From Strongyloides papillosus (taxonomy: Eukaryota; Nematoda; Chromadorea; Rhabditida; Strongyloididae): a stretch of 64,000 nucleotides of DNA. The stretch is from positions 1,302,001 to 1,366,000 of the forward strand of contig SRSI01000004.1 of assembly GCA_005656395.1 (NCBI GenBank), read 5' to 3'. Of this stretch, positions 1 to 12,146 are shown piece by piece (within the stretch, counting starts at the first letter, position 1; each line of letters begins with the position of its first letter). The position numbers and the translations under genes are program-made. The notes under the pieces were generated by a model. That model searched no databases and had not been told where the DNA came from. It was given only the letters and a program-made list of their open reading frames with translations.

Positions 1-451
1 AAAAATTTTTAAATACATATTACTTTTATTTATAAATGTTGCAAAATACAATTAATATTTGCTAGTACTAAGTAATAAAAACAATAAATTATTAAATTCG
101 CAACATTAAAATAATATTAAATTATAACTTATTGTTTCACATTATATAGTAGTTAAAAAATAAAGCCAACATTTATATTATATAATAACACAAAAAAGTA
201 TAATTTATTTATTTTATTTTTTTAATTATTTTATAGCATATATGTTAAGGAAAAGTGTGAAATAAAAATATATAAATTAAAATTTGAAGAAGATAATTCA
301 ATGAAAAAACTCAATAATATATTGTTTATATAAATTTATGATAAAAGAAAATTTTTTAGAAAAATTATGATCAGTGGTTCCAAATATTACATTTTTTCTA
401 TCTATAAATGTAATACTGATAAATTTTTGCATATTTTTAAAACTTTCTTAC
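1..451. other. AT-rich intergenic sequence
   Basis: No credible reading frame is visible. This is the 3' side of the minus-strand receptor pseudogene that ends at 452. Only AT-rich filler with short A and T runs is seen. Confidence 0.5.
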
Positions 452-1411
452 TTAAATATTTGCTTTAATTTTTGTGGCTTTTAATGGAATTTGTTTTCTT
501 CCGTTTATAATTACTTTAAAAAAATATTCCTTTATTAAAGGATTACAAAATAAACATATTATACCCCCACTTCCATGACATAAAAAGTAACAAAAATGTG
601 TTAGATTCATTGTATTCTTTGGAAGAGAGATATATTGTATAATGACGTAAAGGAGTGCCATAAAAAAATAAGAAAACAAAATTGACAATACTTTAACTTG
701 AACTTTTCTTAACAATTTTATTCTATTTACATTTGTTGAACTTGATTCAAATGTGTTTATTTTGAAGTAAATTTTAACTATGTAAATATTCTTTAATATA
801 ACCATAAGAATTAAAATATATATTATTTGTAATTAACGATGTTCCAGCTAAATTAGTAAAATTTACTGTAGCATTATGGGATGTATAGTCTACGAAAGGA
901 TCAAACAGAAATATGTTATCTTGTATACTTAAGACTGATGAAGAATGAAATATAAAAAAAATACAATACATAAAATGTTGGTAACAAAAGCCACAAATAT
1001 GTTTTTTTTCCACTAAATAATATTACATATAAGCGATCACTAAAAATATCAAATAATCTATTTATAACTAAAATAGCGGTATTTAAACAACTTCCTGCCC
1101 ATAGTGATATTGTTAATGATCCAAAAAAAGGTGTATTTTTGGTGATAACCAATAACTTATATGTAATATTAACAAAACTGAGAACCAATACCACATATCA
1201 TAGCGAGAATATCAGTAGCACACATAAACATTATAATTTTGTAACAACTACATGAAATAAATTCTTTTTTTGAAATAACATATGCAGGAGGAAAGTATAA
1301 TATTAAAAAAATGATTGATATAATGAGGTATTTATATCCAATTGTTAAAGAATGTGTTTCTTTTAGCTCGTTTGTTGATTTCATATCTTCAGCATTACAT
1401 AAATAATGCAT
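452..1411 (-). pseudogene. srt-family chemoreceptor pseudogene
   Basis: Four minus-strand reading-frame blocks together spell one seven-transmembrane receptor of the nematode Srt class, a chemosensory GPCR family. Block 1 (1411 to ~1174) has TM1-TM2 with the LYFPPAYV and CYKIIMF signatures. Block 2 (~1172 to ~955) has TM3 with SLWAGSCLNTAILVINR, then the typical FSGKKTYLWLLLP segment. Block 3 (~960 to ~835) has LFDPF and N-glycosylation sites. Block 4 (~835 to 452) has TM5-TM7, ending near THFCYFLCHG. The total, about 330 residues, matches the family length. Adjacent blocks lie in different frames with almost no sequence between them, and no GT-AG pair gives a frame-compatible intron that keeps the conserved TM residues. 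One break falls at an eight-T run on the coding strand (954-961). This is known family structure plus an inferred pseudogene. Three separate assembly indels are the alternative, although the other multi-exon genes in the window read cleanly. Confidence 0.72.
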
Positions 1412-2601
1412 TTTATAATAGTAAGAAAAAAAACTGGACTCAACATATTAGTTTTTTTTATGACAAACAAAAATTAAAACATATAATTTTTAAAGAGAAA
1501 AAAATTTTAACTAACCTCTAGATTAGATGCTAATTTAAGGATGATAAAATATCACAAAAGTATATTATAAGAAGAAATACAGGTGTTATGGTTATTTTTC
1601 TGAACCAAATAATTATCTAAAGTGTAAATGCAATATCATAAAAAACAACTTTTTGTTCTATATATTTTCCAGTATGGACGGAAGATAATAATTTTGTAAC
1701 CATAATATTTATTTTCTAGTTGCAATATTTATAGTTTTATAATCTTTATAGGGGGAATTTTTTTTTATTATAAATTGCATAAAATATTTATACTTAAAAA
1801 TTTGTAAGAATCAATATAAAACTGTTTTAATTGTAGAAAATGATGTTACTAAATAAAATTTAACATATTAATTTAAAATAAATTATTTAACAAAGTTAAA
1901 TAAACTTAATTCTATACATTTAATTTCTCTTATAAAATTTATTTGAAAAAAAATTACAACAAATGATTAGAAATAAGTTATATAGTAAATGATACAAGTA
2001 TTTTAAGGGCTTTGGGAATTGTTACTATTTATAACGTCTTGAAACTCTTTTTATGCAACATGATAGATTCTTTTAATAGTCCTTCTTTTATATATCGCCT
2101 AATTTACATAATTTAATCCTTCTACTTGCATTTAATTTTTTTTTATAAATTCCATGTATTGTAGTAAAATTCTGCATTTAAATTGAATGATATTTTTTAA
2201 AAACTTTTATTAAATTTTTCATCGAAGTACAGAAGGTAATTAATTTTACAAACAACAAAAAAATTAATAAAAATGTAAGAAAGGAAAAAGAAATTCTACT
2301 AAATATATGTATTTTCTTTCTAATGTTTACTATTTTTTATCAGATAAATAGTTGTACTTATTTCAACTTAATCTAATGGGATATCAAGATTAAGAAAAGT
2401 AACAATCATTTGTTAAATTTTTTATTTGCTTCTATCTATATCATTTTTTCATATTTTTCATATTATACTTATTATTTTAGTTATTGGGTTTAAAATAACC
2501 ATTATCTTAGGCAATCAATCACACCCCATTTTTCAATTTCATATTTAAACGCAGTATAATAATAGCATTTATATCAAATATTTAAAACTGCTGCAGTTAA
2601 T
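1412..2601. other. Intergenic region between divergent receptor genes
   Basis: This stretch separates the minus-strand srt pseudogene from the plus-strand ion-channel gene, so it should hold both promoters. A donor-like site on the minus strand near 1516 was examined, but nothing upstream of it reads as an exon. No other feature is supported. Confidence 0.45.
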
Positions 2602-4393
2602 ATGTCAAATATAAACCTTAACATGTATGTTTCTAAATTAAAATCTTACAAATAGTTGTTTTAGTTTTTTCTTATTACTTTCTTTTAATACCACAATATA
2701 TGGAAGATATGGAGATTTTTCTACAATTTTTAAAAGAGCTAGTTCTGAAATAATCCAAAAGTTAAATAGTATGCAACAGCCACCTAGAAAAATTGGAAGT
2801 CGTTTTGGTGATCCTGTTAATGTTAAGCTTGGTTTTTATATTGAAAGTCTAGGAAATTTTAGAGAAACATTAATGGTAATTAATTTTTTTTTAATAAAAA
2901 AATTATTATATTTAAGACATTCGATGCTGATGTTTACATGTACATGTCTTGGAATGATCCAGCTTTAGCACATAATTTAGATCATACAATTTTAATAAAT
3001 TCTCCTAGTGTACTTACAACAATATGGCGTCCTGACTTATACTTCTCGAACAGTCGTTCTGCATCATTTCATGAAGTTACAGTCCCAAATTTTAGCATGT
3101 TTGTTGATCGACATGGAACAATTGCTTATGGAACTAGAATTACTCTTAATGTTGCTTGTACTTTAGTATTAAAAGATTATCCATTTGATAATCAATTTTG
3201 TGTAATTAAAGTTCTATCATATGCATATATAACAAAATTAATGAATGTAACATGGTTTAAGGACGATCCTATATTATATAATGATGAAATAGGTCTGCCA
3301 GAATTTGATATTATTGAAATAAACAATAGTTATTGCAATGGTACATACAAATATGCTAGAACCGATACTTCTTTTAAAAGAGATACTTTTAATTGTCTAA
3401 CATTAAACATCCACTTAAGAAGATCTATAGGATATCATGTCGTACAAACGTTCATTCCAACTGCTTTAATTGTCATTATATCATGGGTATCATTTTGGAT
3501 TGATAGGTAATTATAAATATTTTAAACATCTTCTTATATTTTTTAGACGTGCTGTTCCTGCTAGAATATCACTTGCTTTTTCAACATTATTAGCATTAAC
3601 AACTCAATCAAATGGTATTCGTTTTGGTTTACCACAAGTATCTTATGCTAAAGCTGTTGATTATTGGTTCGGTGCATGCATGGTTTTTGTTTTTGGAACT
3701 CTTCTTCAATATGCTTTTGTGAATAATTATGTGAGAAGGAGTGAGAAATTCGATAAATTGTCTCAAGTTCTCAAGAAAAACGCAAAAATTATGGCTGATC
3801 ATCACAACAAAAAACATTTAGATGCAGCTAAAAATTATGATAAACGAAAAAAATCGTTAGCTACTGATGAATTGAGGAAAAAAAATGGAAGCATTGAAAG
3901 GAGGGTGAGTGAAAATAGAGACTTCCCTGCGTATCATGTTAATTCTGAAAAAGTATCCTTTATACCCCACAAATATAGTCAAAATTTATATAATGTAAAT
4001 CGAAGAGAGTCAATAAATTATTTAATGAAAAGATTAGGAAATTCTTGTAGTCCACAAAATAGAAGACGATACTATGAAAATGGAGGTATAAGTGATGAAC
4101 ATCACTTTATTGGAAAAAAAGGAATAGATTTTAGTGAGATAAATGATCCCCTTGAAAATATGGATATTGAAGAAAGAATATTTTTGCAAAGTGCAATAAT
4201 TGAGGAGGATATTCAAGGAAAGGGAAATCTCACATCAATTGAACTAAGTGAAATATTCCATGATTTATCTAGGGATTTCTCAAAAAAAAGTTTTAATTTA
4301 GATGTCTACTCCAGAATTGCATTTCCATTACTATTTTTATTATTCAATGGATTTTATTGGAGCAAATATCTCATAATCCATCAAGCAAACTAA
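2602..4393 (+). CDS. Cys-loop ligand-gated anion channel subunit
   Basis: Subunit of a pentameric neurotransmitter-gated channel in the plasma membrane of nerve or muscle. Exons are 2602-2624, 2665-2875, 2917-3506 and 3547-4393, giving 556 residues; the introns are 40, 41 and 40 nt. The tiny first exon supplies the start and part of a signal peptide (residues ~1-21). The ligand-binding domain has the loop-A WRPD signature and a 15-residue Cys-loop from C159 to C173. A second cysteine pair at C218 and C238 is typical of glutamate- and glycine-gated chloride channels. M1 is ~249-273. M2 begins with VPAR (~278-281), the signature of anion selectivity. M3 is ~305-330, and M4 (~530-551) closes the protein. 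The M3-M4 loop is long (about 200 residues) and basic. The family is clear. The ligand is not: a GluCl/GlyR-like or lgc/ggr-type orphan fits best. No acetylcholine-receptor vicinal cysteines are present. Confidence 0.93.
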
Positions 4394-5195
4394 AAATTTT
4401 ATTGAATATTTAAAAAAAAATAAATGCAAATAATATATTTATTTAAATATTTAAAAATAACTTTCTGACATTTTAATAGCATTGTATTATGACATCGTAA
4501 AAGCATCAGTTAATGGTTTTGAAAAAAAAAATTTTCTTTGGAATACTTTAATTATCATGTATCAATATGAATAACGTCTACATAAATATTTGAAAAACTA
4601 AATTATTTATTATTATTAAAAATATCGAATAACATTATACAACTCGTACTACTAATAAGTTTATTAACAAATATATAACATAATGTTAAAACTAATCTCT
4701 AATTTAATCTAAATAGTCTATTAAAGCTTACAAAGAAAATTAATAGTACAATTTGAAATGGCAAAAATATTAAAAACACTTTTTTAACTTATCAATAATA
4801 AAAAGAGATTAAAATAAGAACTATGTAATGGGTAAAAACAAGGGTAAAAAAATACCGGGTAATGAAGCATAAAATGTTATGGCAGTTGTGTATTTTTTTA
4901 CTTTTTACAAATTATTTTTAAAAAAAACATTTTTACATATTCTAATTTCTTTGGTTAAATTTTAGATGTTAATGAATCTAATTATATATATTCGTTATTT
5001 GTTAATAATATGAATGATAATTTCCAAATGTCATGGAAATTTGTTTTACGCCAAAAAACGTAAAGAAAACCAAAAAGAAAATGATATCATCCAATTTTTG
5101 GAGTAGTGTTAAAAAATTATTTGCGATATACAAATAAACATAAAAGCATTATCTGATATGAAAATCATAGAACAGTTTTTTTAAGCCTGTTCATT
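4394..5195. other. Convergent 3' intergenic spacer
   Basis: AT-rich sequence between the channel gene (+) and the ENPP-like gene (-), which converge here. It should contain both 3' ends. No further gene or repeat is seen. Confidence 0.45.
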
Positions 5196-6773
5196 TTAAT
5201 GTTCCCTCACAATACATTGAAGGGTAGAAAATAATGGGATAAGTACTAATGATGATACAAATAAAGAAGGAGATGAATTATAATTTGGATCACGTGCTGT
5301 TTTACTTTCCCAATCATCTGAAATCATATCAATAACATTACTCCATGATCCATTATTTTGATGTGGTGCTTGAAGACCCAGAACTCCTAACATAAGCGGA
5401 TAAACATCAACAAGATCAACAGGTCCAGTTTTATAATTAGATTTAAATGCTGGACCTCTAGCCATAAATATTCCAAGCATATCAGATGCTTCATTGTCCC
5501 AACCAGAAATTTCTTTAACTTCTCTTCCTAATGCTTCTGAAACATCTGTTGATGGTATTTGTCTCTAGAAAAAAAGATTACAAATATGAATTTTAATAAT
5601 AATATGCTTACAGTTAATAAAATAGTTCCAGGCTTAGTCATAATGACAATTGGAGCCATATGTCTTCCATTTTTCCAATGATATCTATCAGGAACTTCAT
5701 TATGCCTGTAAACACGAACTAATGGTTGTTCATCGCCTTCATAATCACCCATTGGAGCCCATTGATCACATACTTTTAATTCAAAGAAAACTGTATCTTC
5801 TTCTCCTTCTTGAGGGTAAACAAGCATCATTGATAGTGAATTAACAACTCTCTTAACTCTTGAAAAATCTTCTAAACACTCATCAAGATAAAATTGTTCC
5901 TCTTCATCAAATGGCATATAACCGTGACCTGATAAAACGATAAAATTTGTCGTTTCAAATAAATTTTTTGCTTCAAGCTCTTCTTGAATTTTTCTTATAG
6001 TTACATCTGCTGCTGATAAAGCTTGATTGAATTCATGACTATTTTCACCATAATTTTGTAAAGCATTTGCTACACCATTAAATCTCATCAAAGCTAACTA
6101 TAATATATTAAAATGTTAAATTAAATTAAATAAAAATACTACCTGTTGACGGTATGGTTGGAATTTTTTTATATGACGCATTAGTGATGGAATTTCAGCT
6201 AGGAGATTGGTGTCGTTTTTATTTTTAAAACTATGGCGACGTTTCTTATCAACTCTTACTATTTGATCGCCATGAGCCCTCTAAACTTTTAATTAATTTA
6301 TTATAAATTTTTAAACTTACATGACATGTGGAAAACCAATAACAGTGGACGTTAACATTTGCCTTTCCAGCAGTATACCAAATAGGATCAGGTTCATCAA
6401 TAAACCATCTATAATCTGTATCATTTTCTCCCTCATCTCTTTGAAATAACATTTCATTTTCTTCATCATACATAAAGTCACTAGACATATGGTGATTTTC
6501 AGAATATAATCCAGTTGATAAGGAAGTCCATGTTGGATAGGACCATGTTGGAAAGATTGGTTTTAAATAGTCTGCCTGAACACCATTCTCTAATAAAGTT
6601 TGTATTCCTAATGAAAGTTTTGAATTTGTTTTATTAAACAAATTATTTCCATATCCATCTATTAAAAGTACAATTAAGTTTTGTCCAAGTGCATCTTGTT
6701 TTAGAATAGCTGATGTTTTATCAGTTATTATAGTGAGTAATAAGAATAAAAATATTTTAAAAATGAAGTACAT
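5196..6773 (-). CDS. ENPP-family ectophosphodiesterase homologue, probably inactive
   Basis: Homologue of ectonucleotide pyrophosphatase/phosphodiesterases, zinc enzymes of the cell surface. Exons on the minus strand are 6773-6321, 6280-6143, 6097-5612 and 5564-5196, giving 481 residues; introns are 40, 45 and 47 nt. The start at 6773 lies seven bases after a TTTTTTAG acceptor, so it may be trans-spliced, and it opens a signal peptide. The hydrophobic C-terminus suggests a membrane or GPI anchor. The fold is recognisable from LLIDGYG (first zinc Asp kept), FPTWSYPTWTSLSTGLY, SGHGY, YHWKNGRHMAPI and GWDNEASDM. By family alignment the nucleophile Thr is Ser. The Asp and His of the EPDxxGH motif are Ala and Gln (RFNGVANALQNYG). 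The Asp of SDHG is Gly. The His before GYDN is Ser. Four of six zinc ligands therefore appear lost while the frame is intact, which points to a pseudoenzyme or binding protein. The ligand is unknown. Confidence 0.88.
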
Positions 6774-9700
6774 TTTGTATCTAAAAAAAATAAAAAATTT
6801 ATTCAATTTAAATTAATAATTAAATTATAAAATAAATGCAAAAATCTTTATTAGTCAAAAAAATGATAAGAAAATTTATTATAATATATAATTTTAGCTG
6901 TAGGTATATAAGAAATATAATAATTACTAGTACAACTATAACTTTAAAATGTTTACCTAAACAAATTACTTTACTTATAATAATGTATATAAAATTGATA
7001 ATTAAAGGATTAATAGGATTTTTATAAGTGTATTTAATTTGTGCCATTATAATAAAATTGTTAGTATCATAGTAAGTTGATTCGTATACATTTGAATGAT
7101 GTAAAGATATGTTATGTATAAATCTTTAGGAAAGTTGTTAATATAGTGGAAAGCAATATAATTAACTTTAAAAAAGATTTTGGCAATTTTGTAATGTTTT
7201 AAGAAGAACTAGTGTTCAAAAATTTAAAATTATATTAACATTAGACACTCACGAAGTCTCCTAGTATATTTATTATTGATAAACTTAAAGTATTTATTTT
7301 AATACAATGATAAATTATACTAAATGCTATGATTAGTTGTAAAAATGTTTGAAACATTATGATATGAAATAACACAGTTGTTTTATCATTAAATATATAG
7401 TAATTTTTCTTAGTAAATCACACAATCTGCTTTATCGTAAAAAAATGAAATAAAATATTTGAAATGTATACAAACTTTTTATATTAAATAGTTTATATTA
7501 CATATTAAAAATTAACTATGTTTATTGGACAACTATAAAATATAAGAATTAATTTTATTAACTATGAACATTTTAAACAATATAGTAAGAAATATAAAGA
7601 ACATAATAAATATCATTAGTTTCTTCAATAATGAAAATAGACTAATTTTTTTTATAAAATATCAAAAATTTTAATTTTTATAATAATGAATAATTTATTA
7701 TATGTAACTATAATAATAAATAATTTATTTATAAATAAAAGAATGGCATTTAACTTTTAAAATGTAGTACAAATAAATAATATAGAAAATTTTACACATT
7801 TTAAACAATCATTTATTATATTCTAATTAAAAATTCTTATTTTATGGACTATTTTACATTTGTAGAATTTAAAAATTTTATGATGATCTTAAAATCGAAA
7901 AAAGGCTAATAAACATTATGCGTAATTTGATAAATGTAATAATACTAAATTTTGTATCTAACATTTCTTATACAACGTATTTGCCGATAAAATAAATCAA
8001 ACGTGTTATATCTTCGTTACAATAAATTACATAAATAAAATTTTCAATATTTTTTTTAAAATATTTTGTTCATTAAGGAAAAAGTATGACGAAAAGTTTT
8101 GATTTTGCTGGATATAAACTTAAATTTGGCAAATGGAAAAATAAATGATAATAAAAAGTAATTTAAGATTACATCAAAAAATTTGATTGAAGATAATGTA
8201 TGTTAAATAAAAGCAATTAAATTATATTAGAAAAATGACAACCTTAAACAAAATATGCTTAATACATGAGTTACTTAAAACTTAATCACATTTGTAATCT
8301 TCACTAGGTGTTTTATAAGAAAACTTATCAGTCAACATAAATCAAATCATATATTATTTAATTTTCATTTATAAAATACATAATGATTATAAAACTACCT
8401 TGAGATTATTTACTTGGTACATTGTTATATATATGCTGAGTAATAAACAAATGTCATTCCGGCATCACTTATTACCTAAAATTTTATTAAGTGTAGGCTG
8501 TTTGTTAGAAATTGAAAAAGATGCAAAATTTTTAGTTTAACAATGTGATTTAGTTAATAATAAAGTAACAGAGGAGAAAGCAAAAAATTTTTCAAAATAC
8601 ATAGCAAAGTTGTTTATATAGTGCAAAATTACCCTCACACATTTTCTAACATACATAATGAATCATTAAAAATATTACGAAAATAAAAAAAAATATTATT
8701 ATCTTGAGATAATATTTTGATCTAAATATCAATATAACAGTTTTTCGAAATATTCCTATGTCATTAACATTTTCAATATTACATTGTTATTTAATGAGAA
8801 ATAAAAAATCAAAAACAACTTAAGAAATACATGTAATTTAATATTATATGTTACATATTATTTCGATGCTTTATTATATTTTATATAACAACAGATGTCT
8901 TTCTATTTCTAAATATTAATTTTTAAAACATTTATACCATGTTACTATTAATAAAATAATTATTTAATAACGATAAATAATAATTTTCTTTATGGAAAAT
9001 ATAATGTAATTACAATTCACAAGTGTGGCACAAATATTTCCAATAAATCTATTGCTAGTATGGTATTTGAAAATAGCATAATATATGCCATTAAAATTCC
9101 GAAAATAAAAAGAAAAAACATCAGAAAAGGTTTATTTTTTTGAAGCAAATAACATAAGTTTAAATTATTATTCTTTTTATTATTAAACAAATAATAAGTA
9201 TTGTTTTAATTACATACTTTGCCAATTGTTTTTAAGATGTATATATTTAAAGTAAAATAATTTAAACGGATGAAAAAACTATTTATTATTAATATGTGAT
9301 TAAGTATGATATAATTTTAAAAAATACTTAAAAAAAGATTAACTTAAAAAACTGCTTATTTGGTTAAAGTTAAATTATTTAAACTGATAGAAATATAAGG
9401 AATAAATTTTATAAGTTGATTGATTTGATAATTCCTAAAAAATTTATTTTTAAAATTTGATATATATAATACTGTAACGTAAAAATCGGACTTTTCAAGA
9501 AAATTTTTGTTTTTTTAATTAAATAATGTTAATTTATATTTGTTAATGATAAAAATAACATCTTAAATACTTAACTAAAATAAAATTTCACTTTTATTTA
9601 TTTTAAATATTGTGATGATATTCCTTTGGTAAAATCAAAAATTCTTATTCCATAAAAAATTATTTTATTTTTAATGTTATATAATAATTAAATTATAAAA

Positions 9701-10410
9701 ATTTGATAAATTTTCATTTGTATTTTTTAAACAAGTTTTTTTAGTTTTGATATAGGTCTATGTTTATCTAAAATAATTTTTATGTACTTAGTGTTTATCT
9801 AGTTAGAAAATTAAACATACATATTTTTCATATTATAAAATATAATTTCCAATAAAGTTTACGGAATTTTCAAACGCTCTTAAATAACTAAAAGTTGTTG
9901 GAAAAAAAGTCAACAATTTATATACATTCGAAATTTATAAAATAATTTTTTGAAAGGATGTAATTTCAATATTTAACTTCATTCCAATTGATAATTGATG
10001 TATTATTCTTATAACAGAACAATAAATTTCATTTCCTTCAATATATCAATATTTTATAGAATAAGATATTTTATGGATCAGTAAATTGATAAATATCTTC
10101 ATATATTGATATTATTATATAGAAAAAGATTTATTATATGAGATATAAAATTTCCCGTTAATTAGAAGAACTCATTTTTATAGGAAGATATGATATTACA
10201 AACAAGTAATTCTTTTAAGGTACAAGTATAGAAAGTTTTAAAAACCATTTCTAAATTAACAATTGAAATAGGACGTCTTAATTAATTTTGAATGACCCAC
10301 ATTTATCAAATCATAGATGGATATTTGTAAGTAAAACTATCTATTTTCTATTATTTTATCTATCTTCTAATTTATTTATTTTTGAAAATTTTATAACTTT
10401 ACTTACAATT
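6774..10410. other. Divergent intergenic region
   Basis: About 3.6 kb between the ENPP-like gene (-) and the cysteine-rich secreted protein gene (+). Short open frames such as those near 6820-7047 are low-complexity I/K/L/N/F strings expected by chance at this base composition. No RNA gene or repeat was recognised. Confidence 0.45.
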
Positions 10411-11690
10411 ATGAGCCATAATCTTATGTTAAAAAAATTATTTGTTTTGTTTTTACTATTAATTACTTATAGCTCCATTTTCTTGTCAGCTGCTGAAGGT
10501 ATATTAAATGACACAGTCAAAATAATATTAATTTTCTATTTTTAGACTATCGATACCATTGTCCGGTAGGTCATGCTAAAAAAGATCAAAATGATGATTA
10601 TGTACAATGTTTACCGGGTGATTACAGCACCCATACATGTGGAGACAATCATTATTGCTTCTTTTCTGGATTCAATTATATTTGTTGTCCAGAAGGTAAA
10701 AATTCAAGAAAGAAAACTATTCCATTAGAAAATTTTGAATGCCCTGAAAATTCATTCACACAACTTAATGAAAATAGTCAATTAATAAACTGTAAAAGAA
10801 ATACTGATTGTAATGGGTTAAATTCACAGTGTCATAATGGCTATTGTTGTAGTGGTACACAAAAAATTAAACCAACAAATTACCGTGTTACATCAAAAAA
10901 GAAAGAAAAAAAAGTTATTGAAATCGATTTAAATACCCTTGATTGTCCACATCCATTTTTAACCGTGTTAAATGATGAAAGTTTACCTACTATTTGTGAT
11001 AAATTAAAACCATGCTCAAATCCAAGTGAAGAATGTTTACCTGTTGGAAAGGTATCAATTTGTTGTGAAAATCTTGGAAGTGCTGGTGATGCTGATGAAG
11101 ATGATGAGAGTGAGGAAACAAATCCAAATATTATTAAAATATATGAATCTTCAAACGAAGAAAAAAATGAGATGCCAAAGGATAGAGAAAACAAAATAAA
11201 CGTATTAAAGATAATTGTAAGTACAACTAAAAAAGTTGAAACAACAACACTACCAATTATTGAAAATAAACCTTTAATTGTTAAAACAGAAAAATTAAAT
11301 GAAGATGAAGAGAAAACAGTAACTATTATTGAAACTACAACATTTGTACCCAAAAAAATTAAGTTAGTATCAAATACAGTTACTGTTCCATTAAAATCAA
11401 TAATTAATTATGAAAATTTTAAAGAAAATAATAAAAAAGAGATGGTGTCTTTACCAACTGTAAGATCAAAAATTCACTCATCTGGACCAACAAAAACAAC
11501 CTATGATGCTATTAAACTTGAACCACATTATATGGGAGGATACCAAAAAGTTGGACAAGAGGATACTAATAACAATAAAAGAGCAATTGTCCAGAAATTC
11601 TTAATGGATCAAATCAAGAAAGGATGGCCATATGAGGACCAATTCTATTGGCCAGAAGGTTATGGCGACGAAAAATTATTGAGCAGATAA
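10411..11690 (+). CDS. Secreted cysteine-rich (lustrin-type repeat) protein
   Basis: Exons 10411-10498 and 10546-11690 give 410 residues, with one 47-nt intron just after the signal peptide. Two in-frame ATGs (10411 and 10426) are possible starts; the peptide after the second is a clean signal sequence (LFVLFLLLITYSSIFLSAAE). Three cysteine-rich units follow, at roughly residues 31-80, 94-138 and 158-205. Each starts with Cys-Pro and ends with a Cys-Cys pair (for example YICCPEG, GYCCSG and SICCENL). This spacing is that of the nematode secreted/lustrin cysteine-rich repeat. An acidic then Thr/Lys/Glu-rich, probably disordered region (~206-370) leads to a basic, aromatic C-terminus (KKGWPYEDQFYWPEGYGDE). 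No transmembrane segment follows, so secretion or matrix/cuticle deposition is likely. The function is not known from sequence. The ORF is complete. Confidence 0.85.
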
Positions 11691-12146
11691 TTATAATTTG
11701 AAAAACGCAAAAATGCCAACATTATTCATAATAATTTTCTAATATCTATTATAAGGAATACATCTTAATAATTATTTTTTTCCTTTCTCAATAAAAAATA
11801 TATTTTAATGATATTTATACATTATTTTTTACTAATATCACCATTGAAAAGTACTTGAAATTAGCAATATATTGTATAAAATTAAATAACTCGCGACAGT
11901 AAATTAAAAATAAATTGTTATATAAAACAGATCAATTACATATATATCACATAAATGTTAATAAAGCAATAATTTTAAAAAAATGTAGTAACCAGTTAAT
12001 GCTTTTCGAATGTGTGGTTTAACTAATATAAAACTTTAATAAAAACTTTCTTGTTGAATGCATTTAAACATTTTTAATATTATTTTATCAATGGTGATAT
12101 ATTGCGAGAAGATGAAAATGATCTGTTTTACTCATTATAAGCTGAT
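11691..12146. other. Convergent 3' spacer
   Basis: About 450 bases between the stop of the cysteine-rich protein gene (+) and the stop of troponin I (-). AATAAA-like motifs occur at 11801-11806 on the plus strand. No other feature is seen. Confidence 0.4.

Noticed and set aside
1501..1620. Upstream exon of the srt gene
   Set aside because: A donor-like GTTAGT exists on the minus strand, but the sequence before it has no ATG in a usable frame and an early stop.
6820..7047. Overlapping open frames on both strands
   Set aside because: Both are I/K/L/N strings with no motif; mirror open frames on opposite strands are expected by chance in DNA this AT-rich.
8085..8147. 21-codon frame beginning MTKSFDFAGYKLKFGKWKNK
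   Set aside because: It looks peptide-like but is very short, without signal peptide, splice context or homologue.
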